Assembly (NCBI GenBank): GCA_044227925.1
Contig: JBGAVW010000020.1
Coordinates: forward strand, 1 to 64,000
Length of the DNA stretch: 64,000 bases
Reading direction: 5' to 3'
DNA from: JADJLQ01 sp044227925
GTDB taxonomy: Bacteria > Bacteroidota > Bacteroidia > Chitinophagales > Saprospiraceae
Shown here: positions 54,989 to 62,676 of the stretch, piece by piece
Position numbering within the stretch: the stretch's first letter is position 1
How the letters are laid out: every line of letters starts with the position of its first letter
Made by a program: the position numbers and the translations under genes
Notes under the pieces: model-generated
Told to the model about the DNA's origin: nothing
What the model saw: only the letters and a program-made list of their open reading frames with translations
Database searches by the model: none

Positions 54989-55070
54989 AATCAACGTTTG
55001 CAGATCGTAGATCATACAAATTCTGATAAATCCTGTATGCTGCAAAATCCAACTTTTAACATTAAATGCA

Positions 55071-55078
55071 TATCTTTA
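55071..55078 (+). promoter_or_regulatory. Candidate -7 box (TATCTTTA) that decides the start at 55084
   Basis: The box lies inside a longer possible ORF starting at 55066 but 5 bases before the ATG at 55084. If it is used, the mRNA starts after 55066, so 55084 is the real start. Confidence 0.35.
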
Positions 55079-55083
55079 CCGAC

Positions 55084-55491
55084 ATGCAAGAAATGTTGAA
55101 CCAATTTCGATTTATTTTCTATCGCTTCCACGATAAAGGACTTGAGTTTTTCCTGATACGTGATAATGATCACTGGACTTTACCATCAGGTATAGCTAAA
55201 GATGCTATGCATCGGTTCTTTAACCGTGAAGGAAAACTGATCGAATTGGAATCCAATCAAATAGATCAAATAAAAAACCTTGCAGTGGAAGCTGACTGGC
55301 ATGACCTGCCATCGATCCGGGGCTTGATCAAGCACGACATTCGTCGGGTGGAGGAGGAAATACAAAAGATTGAGGAAGGTGCTTACATCACTGCCAAGGA
55401 GGCTTTTAAAAAAGTACTTCCTCATGAGTATGCATTATTGAAAGAAGTAAAAGACATTTTATTTGACAGAAACCTTACCATCAATATTTGA
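55084..55491 (+). CDS. Nudix-like fold protein lacking the Nudix box, hypothetical
   Basis: A 135-residue protein whose first 40 residues (NQFRFIFYRFHDKGLEFFLIRDNDHWTLPSG) resemble the opening strands and GHWxxPKG-like turn of diadenosine-tetraphosphate-type Nudix hydrolases. The Nudix box (GX5EX7REUXEEXGU) that should follow is absent; instead there is a charged helical stretch. The remaining part is helical, with Glu/Lys-rich segments. I infer a catalytically dead relative, or a coincidental likeness. The ATG at 55084 is preferred over 55066 because a TATCTTTA box lies between them. It follows topA by 95 bp. Confidence 0.6.
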   Translation: MQEMLNQFRFIFYRFHDKGLEFFLIRDNDHWTLPSGIAKDAMHRFFNREGKLIELESNQIDQIKNLAVEADWHDLPSIRGLIKHDIRRVEEEIQKIEEGAYITAKEAFKKVLPHEYALLKEVKDILFDRNLTINI

Positions 55492-55551
55492 TTTTACTGG
55501 TTAATTCTTTCCTATTCTCAAACTCAATTCCCAAACTGAATTTCCTTTTTT

Positions 55552-55559
55552 TATCTTTG
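55552..55559 (+). promoter_or_regulatory. Candidate -7 box (TATCTTTG) of purC
   Basis: An exact TAnnTTTG ending 4 bases before the purC ATG (55564). A start site at the usual distance would fall at the start codon, so the mRNA would be leaderless. Confidence 0.45.
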
Positions 55560-55563
55560 AGCC

Positions 55564-56505
55564 ATGGCGTATATATCCATAGGCAATACTGATTTTAAAT
55601 TTACACTCAGCCAGCAAGTTTATCGGGGCAAGGTTAGAGAGGTATATATAATTGGAGACAAACTCGTGTCCATTGCCAGTGATCGAATTTCCGCATTTGA
55701 TCATATTTTGCCCAAACTCATTCCATATAAAGGCCAGGTATTAAATCAGGTAGCTGCTTATTTTTTACAAGCCACTCAGGATATTGTTCCTAATTGGTTA
55801 GAAGCTGTACCCCACCCTAATGTTTCAATTGGGAAAAAATGCGATCCTGTAAAAATAGAATTTGTAGTGAGGGGGTATCTCGCCGGACATGCCTGGCGCG
55901 AATATAAATCAGGTAATAGAACCTTATGCGGCATTTCAATGCCTGACGGAATGTATGAATCCGATAAATTTCCTCAACCTTTGATCACTCCCAGCACTAA
56001 AGCAGATGTAGGACACGATGAAGATATTTCCAGGGAAAAAGCCATTGAACAAGGTTTGTGTACCAGGGAAGAGTGGAACACTATGGAAAATTACGCCAGA
56101 TCCCTTTTTCAGCGGGGAACAGAGATGGCAGCCCGACAGGGTTTGATACTGGTGGATACAAAATATGAATTCGGCAGATATAAAAACGAGATAATTTTAA
56201 TAGACGAGGTGCACACACCCGATAGTTCCCGGTATTATATTCTGGATGGTTATGCTGAAAGACAAATGCACAGAGAACATCAAAAACAGCTTTCTAAAGA
56301 ATTTGTTCGGGAATGGTTAATGGAAAATGGTTTTCAGGGAAAAGAAAATCAACACATGCCCTTTATGCCTGATAGTTTTGTACAGGAAATATCCGATCGG
56401 TACATTGAATTATATGAAAAAGTAACCGGTAAAAAATTCATTAAGAGTGAAAATTCGGATCTGCACTCTATAGAAAATGCGGTAAAGGAATATCTGAGCA
56501 ATTAG
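55564..56505 (+). CDS. purC: Phosphoribosylaminoimidazole-succinocarboxamide synthase (SAICAR synthetase)
   Basis: A 313-residue ATP-dependent ligase joining CAIR and aspartate in de novo purine synthesis. Family motifs: QVYRGKVREVY (nucleotide loop), the ASDRISAFDHILP strand, PNVSIGKKCDPVKIEFVVRGYLAG, and the late VDTKYEFGR and LIDEVHTPDSSRYY. The C-terminal extension (about 240-313), as in eukaryote-like and Bacteroidota enzymes, is longer than the 237-residue E. coli form. It stands alone; the convergent TolB-like gene ends 10 bp after. Confidence 0.96.
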   Translation: MAYISIGNTDFKFTLSQQVYRGKVREVYIIGDKLVSIASDRISAFDHILPKLIPYKGQVLNQVAAYFLQATQDIVPNWLEAVPHPNVSIGKKCDPVKIEFVVRGYLAGHAWREYKSGNRTLCGISMPDGMYESDKFPQPLITPSTKADVGHDEDISREKAIEQGLCTREEWNTMENYARSLFQRGTEMAARQGLILVDTKYEFGRYKNEIILIDEVHTPDSSRYYILDGYAERQMHREHQKQLSKEFVREWLMENGFQGKENQHMPFMPDSFVQEISDRYIELYEKVTGKKFIKSENSDLHSIENAVKEYLSN

Positions 56506-56515
56506 TTTTACCATC

Positions 56516-57613
56516 TCAATCCACCCACTCTGCAATAAATAAATTGGTATCACGGGTACCCCCATTAAATCTGTTGGAAGCGAATACCAGGTATTTGCCA
56601 TTAGGTGAAAACATAGGAAAAGAATCGAATACCTTGTCCTGGGAAACTTTCTCCAGGCCTGTACCATCTTCGTTAATCATAAATAAATTGAATGAGTAAC
56701 CTCTGGATGCAGCATGGTTAGAACTAAAAATAATCCTTTTATTATCCGGTAAAAAATAAGGTGCCCAATTGGCTTTACCCAGATGAGTTACTTGTTTCAA
56801 GTTGGATCCGTCTACATTACAAGTATATATTTCCATCTCAGTAGGTTGCACCAACCCTTGATGCAGTAAATCCAAATATTCCTTTTTTGCTTCTTCTGTT
56901 TTAGGTCTTGAGGCCCTGAAGACCAATTTTGAGCCATCCGGAGAGAAAAATGCTCCACCATCGTATCCAAGGTCTTTGGTCACTCTTTTAACGTTACTGC
57001 CATCCAGCTTCATCGTATACAGATCCAGGTCACCATCCCGCACCGATGTAAATACCATCAGATCCCCTTTGGGACTTACGGTAGCCTCAGCATCATATCC
57101 TGGGGTATTGGTCAATCTATTAATTATATTTCCATTAAGATCGGCAGTATAAATGTCAAAACTTTCATAGATAGCCCATACATATTTGCCGGTTGCACTT
57201 CTCTCAGGTGCAGGAGGACAATCCTTACCTGCTGCGTGTGTAGATGCATACACTATTTTTTTATTTCCCGGTAAAAAATAGGAGCAGGTGGTACGGCCAT
57301 CACCTGTACTTATCCTTATGGGTTTGTTATTTTTTAAATCCGATCTTCCGGGGGTGACAGTAAAAATCTGATCACATCCATTTGACCAATTTGCAAAATC
57401 ACTTTGAAAAGTGAGTTGTTTACCGTCAAAACTCCAATAAGCCTCAGCATTATTACCGCCAAAGGTGAGCTGAGTTATATTTTTCAGGTGTTTTTCATCC
57501 GGATATTTAAATGGGTCCTGCCCATCGGTCCGGGTAAGTGAATATTTAGGACTACAATAAAACCCTGATAAAATTAAAAGAATAAAGACAGAATACTTTT
57601 TAAAATGAACCAT
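56516..57613 (-). CDS. TolB-like WD40/PD40 beta-propeller lipoprotein
   Basis: A 365-residue predicted lipoprotein with lipobox LSGFYC (Cys20). Five to six PD40 blades of the S-P-D/N-G-K-x-L-V-F type are visible: AYWSFDGKQLTFQSD, ATVSPKGDLMVFTS, AFFSPDGSKLVFRA, PYFLPDNKRIIFSS and PMFSPNGKYLVFASN. Relatives are TolB (Tol-Pal system) and peptidase-associated propellers; no protease domain is present here. It probably acts as a periplasmic or outer-membrane-associated scaffold. Divergent from the kinase gene; only 17 bp separate their starts. Confidence 0.88.
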   Translation of the reverse strand: MVHFKKYSVFILLILSGFYCSPKYSLTRTDGQDPFKYPDEKHLKNITQLTFGGNNAEAYWSFDGKQLTFQSDFANWSNGCDQIFTVTPGRSDLKNNKPIRISTGDGRTTCSYFLPGNKKIVYASTHAAGKDCPPAPERSATGKYVWAIYESFDIYTADLNGNIINRLTNTPGYDAEATVSPKGDLMVFTSVRDGDLDLYTMKLDGSNVKRVTKDLGYDGGAFFSPDGSKLVFRASRPKTEEAKKEYLDLLHQGLVQPTEMEIYTCNVDGSNLKQVTHLGKANWAPYFLPDNKRIIFSSNHAASRGYSFNLFMINEDGTGLEKVSQDKVFDSFPMFSPNGKYLVFASNRFNGGTRDTNLFIAEWVD

Positions 57614-57618
57614 GTATT

Positions 57619-57626
57619 TAATTTTG
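57619..57626 (+). promoter_or_regulatory. Candidate -7 box (TAATTTTG) of the kinase gene
   Basis: An exact TAnnTTTG ending 4 bases before the kinase ATG (57631). The box lies between the two divergent starts, and the -33 region would fall inside the TolB-like gene. Confidence 0.4.
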
Positions 57627-57630
57627 TGCT

Positions 57631-58146
57631 ATGATCATTGGTATCGGCGGAGTGAGCAGGGCAGGTAAAACCACCCTGGCCAATCTGTTAAAAAAACGGC
57701 TCAAAGGTAAGACTATTAGCATTCTTAATCAGGATGAATTTGTAAAAAAAGCAGGTTTACCCGAAATTAATAACCATATTGATTGGGAACACCCGGATTC
57801 CCTGGATTGGATTGGTCTCCGAAAAAAAATCAAAGCTGAATCCATGAAAAATGAGATCACTATTGTCGAAGGATTGTTTGCATTCTATGATAAGAAAATT
57901 GCGGCAATGTACGATCTCCATATATTCATGTCTATTGAAAAAGATATTTTTCTGGTGCGAAAGCGAAAAGATAAAAGATGGGGTAAAGAACCTGAATGGT
58001 TTATTCATCATATCTGGAACAGCTATCTTAAATATGGAAAATTGCCAGCTTCTATCCCCGAAGTTTTAGTCATTAATGGAACCAGTCCTGCCAATATAGG
58101 GCAAATCGTTTCTGCTTTTATCCTGAATAAATTAGTCATACATTAG
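57631..58146 (+). CDS. Small P-loop kinase, uridine/nicotinamide-riboside-kinase-like
   Basis: A 171-residue P-loop NTPase. Walker A is at the N-terminus (GIGGVSRAGKTTLAN, residues 4-18), NQDEFVKK follows as in nicotinamide riboside kinases, EGLFAFYD carries the second conserved acid, and KRKDKRWGKEP is a basic lid. The size and the DEF(V/F)-K motif point to the NRK/uridine-kinase-like group; the substrate is uncertain. The start must be the ATG at 57631 because the P-loop begins four residues in. The next gene starts 4 bp after its stop. Confidence 0.8.
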   Translation: MIIGIGGVSRAGKTTLANLLKKRLKGKTISILNQDEFVKKAGLPEINNHIDWEHPDSLDWIGLRKKIKAESMKNEITIVEGLFAFYDKKIAAMYDLHIFMSIEKDIFLVRKRKDKRWGKEPEWFIHHIWNSYLKYGKLPASIPEVLVINGTSPANIGQIVSAFILNKLVIH

Positions 58147-58150
58147 CCAG

Positions 58151-58567
58151 ATGTACTTATACAATAAAATCAAGCACTACTCCATTCCAGATCCTTCACA
58201 GCGCTTTACCGGTATTACTGCTAAAATTATATTGATCCATACAAAACTGTCTCCGGAAGAAACAGCCTTCTTAAATAAAATGGTCATAGCCTACAAATGG
58301 CAAATTGAAGAATTACTTCAGATAGAAATCCAGCCTGATCATGTTGAGTCCTATACCAGCTTATGGAGAAATAAACAAATAAAATTAGTATGGTTGTTTG
58401 ATACCATGGCAGAGTCGGTAGGAATCTTTGTTCAATTGCCTAAATACCAGATTTTCCGTTTCACGCATTTTGATATTTATTATACTGATACTCTTGCCAA
58501 AATTGAACTAAATAAACCCTTTAAATCTAAAGTATGGCAGGATTTAAAAGATATCAAATTAGATTAG
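58151..58567 (+). CDS. Conserved-looking hypothetical protein (138 aa)
   Basis: A 138-residue cytoplasmic protein with no signal or membrane segment. It has alternating helices and strands (KLSPEETAFLNKMVIAYKWQ helix, KQIKLVWLFDTMAESVGIFV strand pair, then IFRFTHFDIYY). No family recognised. It follows the kinase by 4 bp, so co-translation is likely, and its stop is 8 bp from the convergent sugar isomerase's stop. Confidence 0.6.
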   Translation: MYLYNKIKHYSIPDPSQRFTGITAKIILIHTKLSPEETAFLNKMVIAYKWQIEELLQIEIQPDHVESYTSLWRNKQIKLVWLFDTMAESVGIFVQLPKYQIFRFTHFDIYYTDTLAKIELNKPFKSKVWQDLKDIKLD

Positions 58568-58575
58568 CCATGATC

Positions 58576-59424
58576 TTATTTCCCGTTTTTTAAAAAAGCA
58601 ATACTTTGAGGTACCTGATTCCAGCTGTTATCATTTTCATCCTCAATATAAAAATGTTCAATACTAGACTTTCTGGCAGCTTTCAAAACTTTTTTTATGT
58701 CTATTTGACCAGTACCCAAGGTCACATCATTCTCCGTTGGAGTTTGTCCAGATAGATCTCCTACTACTCCTTTTTTCAAATCTTTAACGTGCATGAGTTT
58801 GAATCTATTGGGGTATTTTTTTATTAACCTGGCAGGATCTTGTCCAGGATGCTGCACCCAGAGTATATCAATTTCATAACTAACATAGTCCGGGTTAGTT
58901 TCTTTCATCAAAACATCAAACAAAGTACCATCACCATAGGGCTGGAACTCATATCCATGATTATGATAAGCAAAAGTAAGTCCATGTGATTTCAGGTCTT
59001 TGCCAATTTCATTAAACACAGCTGCCGTCTGTTTTGCAGTCTCCAGGGTCCAGGGACTACTGTGGGGTATCCAGGCTACTCTCACATAAGATGCCCCCAG
59101 CTTTTTCGCATTCTCTATTACGCCAGCCCTTTTATTCATAATATCATCATAGGATACTCCGAAACTAGTACATCGAATGCCTCTTCGGTCCATCATAGTT
59201 CGAATGTCTTCAGCTACCTGGCCGAAAAGATTTGAAAATTCAATATTGTCTATGCCAATAGACTTTATATAATCAAGTGTGCCGGGCATATCCTGTGCAA
59301 ATTGCTTTCTAAAGGTATAGGATACAATGGCTGGTTTGGATTTCATCATCTTGCTAAAGGATTGACCCACCCCGGTTATCCCAAATGCATTTACAAATAA
59401 CCAAAGTAATGCTATGTTTTTCAT
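58576..59424 (-). CDS. Sugar phosphate isomerase/epimerase, exported TIM barrel
   Basis: A 282-residue AP-endonuclease-2-type TIM barrel with an N-terminal signal peptide from the ATG at 59424 (MKNIALLWLFVNAFGITGVGQ); the ATG at 59442 would only add six residues. Barrel motifs: GIDNIEFSN, LTFAYHNHGYEF (metal His), YVSYEIDILWV (Glu/Asp), RFKLMHVKDL and HFYIEDEND at the last strand. Substrate is unknown; such exported isomerases are common in Bacteroidota carbohydrate loci. It follows the sugar dehydrogenase on the same strand (83-bp gap). Confidence 0.82.
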   Translation of the reverse strand: MKNIALLWLFVNAFGITGVGQSFSKMMKSKPAIVSYTFRKQFAQDMPGTLDYIKSIGIDNIEFSNLFGQVAEDIRTMMDRRGIRCTSFGVSYDDIMNKRAGVIENAKKLGASYVRVAWIPHSSPWTLETAKQTAAVFNEIGKDLKSHGLTFAYHNHGYEFQPYGDGTLFDVLMKETNPDYVSYEIDILWVQHPGQDPARLIKKYPNRFKLMHVKDLKKGVVGDLSGQTPTENDVTLGTGQIDIKKVLKAARKSSIEHFYIEDENDNSWNQVPQSIAFLKNGK

Positions 59425-59507
59425 ACTCTGCGGATTTAACATTAAAAAGTAAAAAAATAAGAAGGAAGGTCAAAACAGGCCAATCCCTCTACGGACCAAG
59501 AATAAAT

Positions 59508-60938
59508 TTACTGCATTTGCGCATTTACAGGTATAAGCCTGAAAATACATCCGGGTTTATCTTCCACACCAATGTATATAAATCCATCCGGGCCCTGCTC
59601 TACCATTCGAACTCTTCCAATTTTTTTCAACAATCGTTCCTGTTCATCCGGGTTATTCCCAACTAAATGTACACGATTTAAAAATTGAAACCGCAATGAT
59701 CCCATGAGAATATCTCCTTTCCAGGAAGGATATTTATCGCTGGTAACAATGGTCATACCACTCGGGCCTAATGAAGGTATCCATTTTGCTTTAGGCTGTT
59801 CCATACCTTCCCTGGAAGTAAATGGAGTCATGATTTTGCCATTGTAGTTTATACCGTAACTGATTACAGGCCAACCATAGTTTTTACCTTTCTCAATCAA
59901 ATTTAACTCATCACCTCCTCGGGGACCATGTTCGTTTTCCCAAATGGCTCCTGTCTCGGGATGAATACTGAGACTCTGGGGATTTCTGTGACCATAAGAC
60001 CAAATTGTTGGCCTGGCACCAGGAGTATTAACAAATGGATTGTCTGAGGGTACTGATCCGTCATCGTTCATGCGATGTATTTTGCCCAGGTCATTGTCTA
60101 ATTTTTGAGGTAAGGTATCTGTGTGCTGGAAGCGGTCACCTACAGTAAGAAATAATTTACCTTCTTTATCAAATTCAATCCTGGATCCAAAATGTATGGG
60201 AGTGGTCTTCCATGGTAAGGCAATAAAAATATCTTTTCCATCTTTTAAGACATTTCCATCCAGTTTTGCACACATGAGTGCCGTAGTTGCCAATTTTACA
60301 CCGGCACTGTCTTTTACTTTAGAATACGATATGTACAATAATTGATTTTTATCAAAATTTGGGTGGGTTTGCACATCAAGTAAGCCACCTTGTGCCATAG
60401 CAAAAACAGGTGGCACCCCTTTTACTTCAGTCTGCTTTCCGGAAGATTGCCGGTACATCTTTCCTACCCGGTCTGTATATACAAAATCACCTCCAGGCAA
60501 AAAGGTCATCCCCCAGGGACTGGATAGCCCTTTGGCTACAGTATCCAGTTTTACGCTCATAGATTGGTGGTGTACCGTGGCTTTGGTAATGCTGTCCCCT
60601 TCAAAATCAAAAGTCTTTCTGTAAGCAATGCATTTGAGCAAATAATCTGCTAATGATGCGACTTCCTGTTCTTTTAATGATGTTGCCCATACAGGATTTA
60701 ATGAATCGGCATGGCCTCTTACTATGCTGTGTATCAGAGAATCTTTGGTATTACCGTGGCGCCAATTACGATCCACAAATACATCACCATTGTCACCATG
60801 ACAGCTGGTACAATTCTTTTTGAAAATGTTTTCAGCCATCAACATAGGATCTATGGACGGGGTATTTACAGATTCTTTTTTCTTACAGGAAATAAGAAAA
60901 AGTATGGCGAATATTGAAAAAAACAGGTTATGTTTCAT
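59508..60938 (-). CDS. Cytochrome c domain fused to PQQ-type sugar dehydrogenase, lipoprotein
   Basis: A 476-residue protein from the ATG at 60938 (an upstream ATG at 60965 adds nine residues). Signal with lipobox LISC (Cys18). A cytochrome c haem site CTSCH (43-47) lies in the N-terminal 110 residues. The rest is a six-bladed soluble glucose/aldose-dehydrogenase-like propeller with LSSPWGMTFLPGGDFVYTDR, GHRNPQSLSIHPETGAIW, EHGPRGGDELNLIEKGKNYGWP and VEQGPDGFIYIG near the C-terminus. It probably oxidises a sugar in the periplasm and passes electrons through the haem. It lies next to a sugar isomerase and a GH51 enzyme. Confidence 0.88.
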   Translation of the reverse strand: MKHNLFFSIFAILFLISCKKKESVNTPSIDPMLMAENIFKKNCTSCHGDNGDVFVDRNWRHGNTKDSLIHSIVRGHADSLNPVWATSLKEQEVASLADYLLKCIAYRKTFDFEGDSITKATVHHQSMSVKLDTVAKGLSSPWGMTFLPGGDFVYTDRVGKMYRQSSGKQTEVKGVPPVFAMAQGGLLDVQTHPNFDKNQLLYISYSKVKDSAGVKLATTALMCAKLDGNVLKDGKDIFIALPWKTTPIHFGSRIEFDKEGKLFLTVGDRFQHTDTLPQKLDNDLGKIHRMNDDGSVPSDNPFVNTPGARPTIWSYGHRNPQSLSIHPETGAIWENEHGPRGGDELNLIEKGKNYGWPVISYGINYNGKIMTPFTSREGMEQPKAKWIPSLGPSGMTIVTSDKYPSWKGDILMGSLRFQFLNRVHLVGNNPDEQERLLKKIGRVRMVEQGPDGFIYIGVEDKPGCIFRLIPVNAQMQ

Positions 60939-60991
60939 TTTTTGAGTTGTTTTATAAGTTTTCAATCCTAATGATAATTAATTTAGTTTTA

Positions 60992-62536
60992 TTATTTGCA
61001 TTCAAGGACTACAATACTTTTGGCAGGAATGTTGAGCTTGATTTTTCCCATTTCATTCTTGATGTCAGAAAATGGTTTCGCTACTATTTTATTTTTGTCA
61101 TTAAAATCATTATAATCGTTGAATTTGGGCGAAGTAATTATTTTACCGGTGACTGTACTCCACTTTAAATCATTTAATTGCAAATTAATAGTATGACTTT
61201 TTACTGGATCGATATTTACCAATGAAACATGTATAGCCCCATTAGCATCCTTCGATGACGATATGTTCAATGAGGGTAGTTTTTTATCTTCCAGTACATA
61301 GTCTGGTGATGCAAATCGCGTAGGCAAATACTGAGCATCCATATGCACTTTATACAAATCAAAAACATGATATGTAGGGGTTAGCAATAATTCTTTACCC
61401 TTAGTTAAAATCAGAGCTTGAAGTACATTTACAGTCTGAGCCAGGCAAGCGATTTTTACACGGTCAGAGTGGTTATTAAATATGTTTAAGGTCATGCCGG
61501 CGACTAAAGCATCACGTAACGAATTTTGTTGATACAAAAACCCCGGATTGGTACCGGGTTCTACATCAGTCCAAACTCCCCATTCATCTACCACCAGGGC
61601 AACTTTCTTTGCCGGATCATATCGATCCATGATGGTTGAATGTTTTGTAACCAATTCATCCATAAACCAGGCATTTTTCAGGGTGGTAAAATATTCAGAT
61701 TCCACAAAATTTGTAGCCGATCCTTTTTTGGCCCAGGAAGTGCTGGGAATAGAATAATGATGTAACGTAGTGCCCCACATCAAACTTGGATGAATGTTTT
61801 TCATCAAGGTTTCAGTCCAGTGATAGTCTGCACCATTAGCTCCGGATGCAATCCTGTTTATTGGAGCACCCGGGTAATTTCTGACAAAGGTCGCATAGCG
61901 TTTATATTCATCAGCATAATATTCCGCAGTCATATTACCACCACAGCCCCATGTTTCGTTGCCAACACCCCACCATTTCACTTTGTACGATTCGGGATGT
62001 CCATTCTGTTTCCGCAGATCAGAAAGTGTAGTTCCACCCGGGTGATTAAGATATTCTACCCAGTTGGACATTTCTACCACAGTACCACTTCCTACATTAC
62101 CCGCAATAAATGGGTCACATTCTATCAGTTCACACAGTTGCAGGAACTCTTCTGTACCAAAACTATTGTCTTCTACCACATTACCCCAATGCGTATTTAC
62201 ATATTTGGCCCGTTGGGCTCGGGGACCTATTCCATCCCGCCAGTGATATTCATCTGCGAAACAGCCACCTGGCCAACGAAGGTTGGGAATTTTTAATTTT
62301 TTTAAAGCATCTACAATATCCAATCTGATCCTGTCTTTTTTTGGTACATCCAATGTATCCGACACCCAAAATCCATCATAGATACACCTACCCAGGTGTT
62401 CAGAAAAGTGGCCGTAAATGTGCTTATTGATTTGATGACTTGGTAGCGAACCATCCACGATTACTCTGATCTCGGACTGACTATGCAAAGAAATCAAAGC
62501 CATGAGGCAAAATATAAAAACAGATCCCAGTTTCAT
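60992..62536 (-). CDS. Alpha-L-arabinofuranosidase, GH51
   Basis: A 514-residue exported glycosidase: signal peptide (about 1-20), a (beta/alpha)8 barrel and a C-terminal beta-sandwich (about 380-514). Acid/base Glu194 lies in GVGNETWGCGG and nucleophile Glu318 in VVDEWGVW, both at GH51 positions. NLRWPGGCFADEYHW and YGHFSEHLGRCIYDG are also conserved. It would release arabinose from arabinan, arabinoxylan or arabinogalactan side chains, consistent with the uronate gene downstream on the other strand. The region upstream (62537-62676) is shared with that gene. Confidence 0.93.
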   Translation of the reverse strand: MKLGSVFIFCLMALISLHSQSEIRVIVDGSLPSHQINKHIYGHFSEHLGRCIYDGFWVSDTLDVPKKDRIRLDIVDALKKLKIPNLRWPGGCFADEYHWRDGIGPRAQRAKYVNTHWGNVVEDNSFGTEEFLQLCELIECDPFIAGNVGSGTVVEMSNWVEYLNHPGGTTLSDLRKQNGHPESYKVKWWGVGNETWGCGGNMTAEYYADEYKRYATFVRNYPGAPINRIASGANGADYHWTETLMKNIHPSLMWGTTLHHYSIPSTSWAKKGSATNFVESEYFTTLKNAWFMDELVTKHSTIMDRYDPAKKVALVVDEWGVWTDVEPGTNPGFLYQQNSLRDALVAGMTLNIFNNHSDRVKIACLAQTVNVLQALILTKGKELLLTPTYHVFDLYKVHMDAQYLPTRFASPDYVLEDKKLPSLNISSSKDANGAIHVSLVNIDPVKSHTINLQLNDLKWSTVTGKIITSPKFNDYNDFNDKNKIVAKPFSDIKNEMGKIKLNIPAKSIVVLECK

Positions 62537-62676
62537 AAAAACTTAAAAATTTTGATTGCAATAATAATAAACTAAAACCATATAAACTTTAAAGAATTCA
62601 TCTCAAGAAAGGTATGTTCAAAAACTGGATTGAATTAGGCTATTTACCAGATTAATGGTAACATTGTCGTATAAAA

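Noticed and set aside
61790..62296. 168-codon plus-strand ORF opposite the GH51 gene
   Set aside because: It lies wholly inside the arabinofuranosidase, has no family motif, and its frame is antisense to conserved catalytic segments; it is a shadow of the minus-strand gene.
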